This document shows, in pieces, positions 4,379 through 6,973 of a stretch of DNA of 6,973 bases. Numbering within the stretch: the stretch's first letter is position 1; each line of letters begins with the position of its first letter. Both the position numbers and the translations under genes were made by a program. Under the pieces are notes generated by a model. It searched no databases. It was not told where the DNA came from and saw only the letters and a list, made by a program, of their open reading frames with translations. Source of the DNA: Ventricola sp017626895 (lineage in GTDB: Bacteria > Bacillota > Clostridia > Christensenellales > Aristaeellaceae); the NCBI GenBank assembly GCA_017626895.1, contig JAGAHV010000053.1, positions 1 through 6,973 of the forward strand, in the 5' to 3' direction.

Positions 4379-5827
4379 ATGATTGGCCGAAAAGAAGAAC
4401 TGAAAAAGCTCAGGTCATTGCTGGAGGAAGAAGAATCGCAGTTTGTGGCTGTATTTGGAAGACGCAGAATTGGGAAAACCATGCTGATTCGTGAAAGTTT
4501 CAATTATCAGTTCACCTTTCAGCACACAGGGCTGAGCAATAATACACTGAAATCCGGTGATCGGAAACAGGCACAGCTGGACCAATTTGCCATATCCCTG
4601 GCAGAAGCCGGTTACAGGCCGGAGGAAAAACTGCGCAGCTGGAGTGATGCCTTTTCGATGCTGAAACAGGTCATCTGTCGTTCCAAAGAGAAGAAGAAGG
4701 TTATTTTTCTGGATGAACTTTCATGGATGGATACCAATGGAAGTGATTTGATTCCGGCACTGGAACATTTCTGGAATGGTTGGGTGACTGCCCGAAGGGA
4801 AAAAGATGTGGTACTCATCATCTGTGCTTCTGCAACATACTGGATGATTGACCGGATTGTCAATGCAAAGGGGGGACTGCATAATCGATTGTCCGGACAG
4901 ATTCATCTGAAGCCTTTTACACTCGGTGAATGTGAGGAATACCTGAAGTCGAGGAAAATCATTCTAAACCGGCATCAGATTCTGCAGTGTTATATGATTT
5001 TGGGAGGTGTTCCCTATTACTGGAGTCTTCTTGAAAAAGGAAAAAGTCTTCCGCAGAACATCGATGCGCTGTTTTTCCGGGAGGGTGCCGTGCTGCAGAA
5101 TGAATATCAGAACCTTTACAGTGCGCTGTTCAGCCGTCCCGAACAGTATATGAAGATTATCGAAACACTCAGTCAGGTCAATCAGGGAATTACGCGGGAT
5201 GAAATCAGCAAACGTTCCGGGATACCCGTATCCGGGAATCTTTCAAAAAAACTGGAAGAACTGGAAAGCTCCGGTTTCATTCGAAAATACATTCCTTATG
5301 GTTATCAGAAAAGAAACTGTCTTTATCAGCTTCTGGACAACTACACGCTTTTCTATTTTAAATTTATCCAGGGCAGAGCGTTTGCTGAAAACTACTGGTC
5401 ATCAAAATTTAACTCGCCTGAAATTCATGCCTGGAGCGGGGTTGCTTTTGAGAGGGTGTGTCTTGAACATATTCCGCAGATCAAACGGGCACTGGGAATT
5501 TCAGGTGTTTTGACAGAGGTGAATGCCTGGAAATGTAATCCGGATCCGGACCAGGGCATTCAGGGATCTCAGATAGACCTGCTCATCGTCCGGAGAGATC
5601 AGATCATCAACCTCTGTGAGATGAAATATACAGAGTCAGACTATTATGCGGATGCGGCATTTGACCGTGCTCAAAAACGGAAGATTTCAGATTTTCAGAA
5701 AAAAACCGGAACGAAATACGCGATTCATTCAACACTGATTACGCCATATGGGGTCGGGAGCAATGCGTATTCCGGTGAAATTCAATCTGTGATTACGGCA
5801 GAGGATCTGTTCGCGGATAGCAGATAA
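4379..5827 (+). CDS. ATPase_2/DUF234-type ATPase with PD-(D/E)XK nuclease-like C-terminus
   Basis: 482 residues, intact. The Walker A P-loop is GRRRIGKT (27-34), Walker B is VIFLDELSW (108-116), a sensor-like strand follows (LIICASATYW, 146-155), and LHNRLSGQIHLKPF (167-180) carries the conserved Arg region of the archaeal-type ATPase family (Pfam ATPase_2; MNS/STAND-related). Residues about 253-306 read as a winged helix (GITRDEISKRSGIPVSGNL, then a helix rich in K and E). The C-terminal domain (about 335-482) fits DUF234: FERVC with E358, QIDLLIV with D400, and EMK (E414, K416) form a plausible PD-(D/E)XK active site. Such proteins are cytoplasmic, often multi-copy in a genome, and of unclear function; DNA binding and NTP-driven switching are inferred. 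It has its own palindrome-bracketed promoter and is closed by a terminator directly at its stop codon. It is visibly richer in A/T and AAA/GAA codons than its neighbours, which hints at separate ancestry. Roles in defence, regulation or element mobility are all possible. Confidence 0.9.
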   Translation: MIGRKEELKKLRSLLEEEESQFVAVFGRRRIGKTMLIRESFNYQFTFQHTGLSNNTLKSGDRKQAQLDQFAISLAEAGYRPEEKLRSWSDAFSMLKQVICRSKEKKKVIFLDELSWMDTNGSDLIPALEHFWNGWVTARREKDVVLIICASATYWMIDRIVNAKGGLHNRLSGQIHLKPFTLGECEEYLKSRKIILNRHQILQCYMILGGVPYYWSLLEKGKSLPQNIDALFFREGAVLQNEYQNLYSALFSRPEQYMKIIETLSQVNQGITRDEISKRSGIPVSGNLSKKLEELESSGFIRKYIPYGYQKRNCLYQLLDNYTLFYFKFIQGRAFAENYWSSKFNSPEIHAWSGVAFERVCLEHIPQIKRALGISGVLTEVNAWKCNPDPDQGIQGSQIDLLIVRRDQIINLCEMKYTESDYYADAAFDRAQKRKISDFQKKTGTKYAIHSTLITPYGVGSNAYSGEIQSVITAEDLFADSR

Positions 5828-5853
5828 AAGGAGCGCCGGACGGCGCTCCTTTT
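5826..5853. terminator. Bidirectional intrinsic terminator between convergent genes
   Basis: AAAAGGAGCGCC (5826-5837) is the exact reverse complement of GGCGCTCCTTTT (5842-5853), with a GGAC loop. The A-run and T-run at the two ends let it work on both strands: for the ATPase gene, whose stop codon overlaps its first bases, and for the solute-binding protein gene, whose stop at 5868-5870 lies 14 bases away. Confidence 0.88.
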
Positions 5854-5867
5854 ATGCTGCGGTGAGA

Positions 5868-6908
5868 TTACTTCGCGTTCACCTGATCATAGTAGGTGCC
5901 GCGGGCTTCGATGATTTCATTGAGGCCGGCGTTGATCAGGTTGGCGTGCAGTTCAGCCTCGAGGGAGTCGAACTGATCGGTCGGGCAGGAAATGAGGCGA
6001 TAGACATAAGCGATCATGTCAGCCTTCACGATGTCGCCCTTCTGGGACTCAACTTCCGGTGCCATGGGCATGGTGGGATAACGGAAGAAGCCCTTCTGGA
6101 TGGTGTCATAGAGGTTGGCGAACCATTCGGGTTTCTCGAACACGTTGCTGCCCATGTAAGAGGCAATGGCGCCCTCACGGGTCTCGGTGAAGTTGAAGTG
6201 TTTGTTCAGGATGTTCACATCATCCAGCGTGGCCTTGTATCCCATCTCGCTCAGCTGATCAGCGGTGAAGGGAACCGGAACGCCGTTCTCATCAACGGTG
6301 TGCTCGGGGGTATAGGCGATGTTCTCGGCAACGGTGGGATCAGCCAGCCAGTTGAGATATTTGACGCAGGCCTCGACCTTGTCAGCAGAGGTCCACGGAA
6401 CCATGATGTACATGCCGTAGGCATACTCAAAGGGGTTGCGGACCTCGCCGCTGGAGGTGTTGAAGCAGGAAACCGGAACAAAGGTAGAGCGGACCTGAAC
6501 GCCGTTCTCGCAGTTGAGGGCGTCCATGTAGTCAAAAATACGGGTATTGTCGTCGAGGAGGAAGCCGACTTTGCCGGAGGAAACGGCGGCCTTGTAGAGG
6601 TCCTCGGTGGTATCGGTGGCAAAGTCCTGCATAATGATGCCGTCGTTGTAGAGCTTGTTGAGGAGACGGATGCCCTCAAGCGCGCCGTCGTGCAGGGCAA
6701 TGTATCCCTCGGAGTGCTGATACTGATCTTTTGCATCAGCGAAATCGACGTAGGAACCCACAAAATTGAGGTAGGCCTTCTCGGTGTCGGTACGGCCGCT
6801 CATGCCCCACGGGATGCAGTCGGGATGGGCTTCCTTAACGGTACTTTCGACGATATGGTAGAACATGCCCGTTCTACCTATCTTTTTTGTCCAAATCTGT
6901 GCACACAA
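5868..6908 (-). CDS. N-terminally truncated extracellular solute-binding protein (probable pseudogene)
   Basis: The frame reads as an ABC-transporter substrate-binding protein of the family 1, LplA/LipO-like type, which binds sugars or oligosaccharides outside the cell for an importer. Typical features are the alternating helices YIALHDGALEGIRLLNKLY and VEACVKYLNWLADPT, aromatic pocket-like residues, and the ending GLNEIIEARGTYYDQV. Family members usually have about 500-560 residues and start with a lipoprotein signal and Cys lipobox. Here only about 330 convincing residues remain (from FYHIVEST), so the N-terminal third and export signal are missing. The longest start is TTG at 6908-6906, without a ribosome binding site. 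An ATG at 6866-6864 lies inside an inverted repeat. The frame stays open to the right window edge, but that part is AT-rich and unlike this family. Codon use in the body is strongly C/G-ended, as in a well-expressed gene. No permease or ATPase partners are present in the window. Confidence 0.78.
   Translation of the reverse strand: MCAQIWTKKIGRTGMFYHIVESTVKEAHPDCIPWGMSGRTDTEKAYLNFVGSYVDFADAKDQYQHSEGYIALHDGALEGIRLLNKLYNDGIIMQDFATDTTEDLYKAAVSSGKVGFLLDDNTRIFDYMDALNCENGVQVRSTFVPVSCFNTSSGEVRNPFEYAYGMYIMVPWTSADKVEACVKYLNWLADPTVAENIAYTPEHTVDENGVPVPFTADQLSEMGYKATLDDVNILNKHFNFTETREGAIASYMGSNVFEKPEWFANLYDTIQKGFFRYPTMPMAPEVESQKGDIVKADMIAYVYRLISCPTDQFDSLEAELHANLINAGLNEIIEARGTYYDQVNAK
6857..6878. repeat. 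8-bp inverted repeat at the solute-binding protein break
   Basis: GGTAGAAC (6857-6864) and GTTCTACC (6871-6878) are exact reverse complements around ATGCCC. The left arm lies inside the convincing coding part and the right arm in the AT-rich flank. TATCTTTTTT follows on the plus strand, so it could act as a weak rightward terminator. It may also mark the join that cut the gene. Confidence 0.45.
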
Positions 6909-6973
6909 CCATATAATGGCGTAATAACGAGAAAAATATATATTGACACGTCTAAAACATACAGATATAATAG
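6879..6973. other. AT-rich flank without a convincing gene
   Basis: This stretch differs sharply in composition from the solute-binding protein gene next to it. The minus-strand frame runs through it without a stop but gives an implausible sequence. Apart from the outward promoter at 6943-6971 and short palindromes such as TGTGCACA, I see nothing assignable. It may be the edge of an inserted element or the upstream region of a gene beyond the window. Confidence 0.4.
6943..6971 (+). promoter_or_regulatory. Perfect consensus sigma-A promoter reading out of the window
   Basis: TTGACA (6943-6948) and TATAAT (6966-6971) are separated by exactly 17 bases, the ideal vegetative promoter. Transcription would begin just beyond the right edge, so the gene it serves is not visible. 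It points away from the truncated solute-binding protein gene. Confidence 0.8.

Noticed and set aside
4379..5827. Transposase or integrase as identity of the ATPase gene
   Set aside because: There is no DDE or tyrosine-recombinase motif. The P-loop ATPase and PD-(D/E)XK motifs explain the whole protein.
6251..6763. 170-codon minus-strand frame inside the binding protein gene
   Set aside because: Its low-complexity Pro/Ser/Thr/Arg reading is a by-product of codon bias in the true frame.

Overview
The window looks like chromosome from a mid-GC Firmicute, most likely a gut or rumen Clostridia-type anaerobe. The grounds are strong GGAGG-type ribosome binding sites, near-perfect sigma-A promoters (TTGACA/TATAAT), compact intrinsic terminators, a solute-binding protein of the LplA/LipO type common in Firmicutes, and an ATPase_2/DUF234-type ATPase of a kind often found in such genomes. 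This assignment is inference from style, not from a marker gene.

Layout. (1) At 1-349 on the minus strand a gene start runs toward the left edge. Its first ~73 codons resemble the N-terminus of a GH38-like alpha-mannosidase, but from about base 131 leftward the DNA becomes AT-rich and the frame loses protein character, so the gene is probably broken there. (2) The 350-555 gap carries divergent start signals. (3) At 556-2211 (+) lies a polytopic membrane protein of GT-C-like architecture with a C-terminal soluble domain. (4) A consensus promoter at 2232-2259 and a leader hairpin precede a 559-residue cytoplasmic protein (2342-4021, +), probably an alpha/alpha-toroid with a C-terminal beta domain; I recognise its motif pattern but not its function. 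(5) The 357-base gap 4022-4378 holds two hairpins, one a strong terminator, and three copies of a 37-bp imperfect palindrome. Two of the copies, in opposite orientation, bracket the promoter of the next gene. (6) At 4379-5827 (+) is an AAA/STAND-type ATPase with a winged helix and a C-terminal PD-(D/E)XK nuclease-like domain (ATPase_2 + DUF234 architecture). (7) A bidirectional terminator at 5826-5853 separates it from (8) a convergent solute-binding protein gene (minus, from 5868) that lacks its N-terminal third, signal peptide and lipobox. Its coding character stops at about 6870-6880. (9) The last ~95 bases are AT-rich and contain a perfect 17-bp-spaced promoter pointing out of the window.

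How the parts may work together. Genes 1, 3, 4 and 8 suggest glycan handling: a mannosidase-like start, a GT-C-like membrane protein, a toroid protein reminiscent of glycosidases and lyases, and a sugar- or oligosaccharide-type binding protein. Gene 1 and gene 8 appear truncated, and gene 4 has its own promoter, so a single working operon is not supported. The ATPase/nuclease gene stands apart, insulated by terminators and by its own palindrome-bracketed promoter. Degenerate copies of the same palindrome occur at the left window edge, beside the break in the mannosidase-like gene. The most interesting hypothesis is that the 37-bp palindrome and the ATPase/PD-(D/E)XK protein form one self-controlled, possibly mobile or defensive, module.
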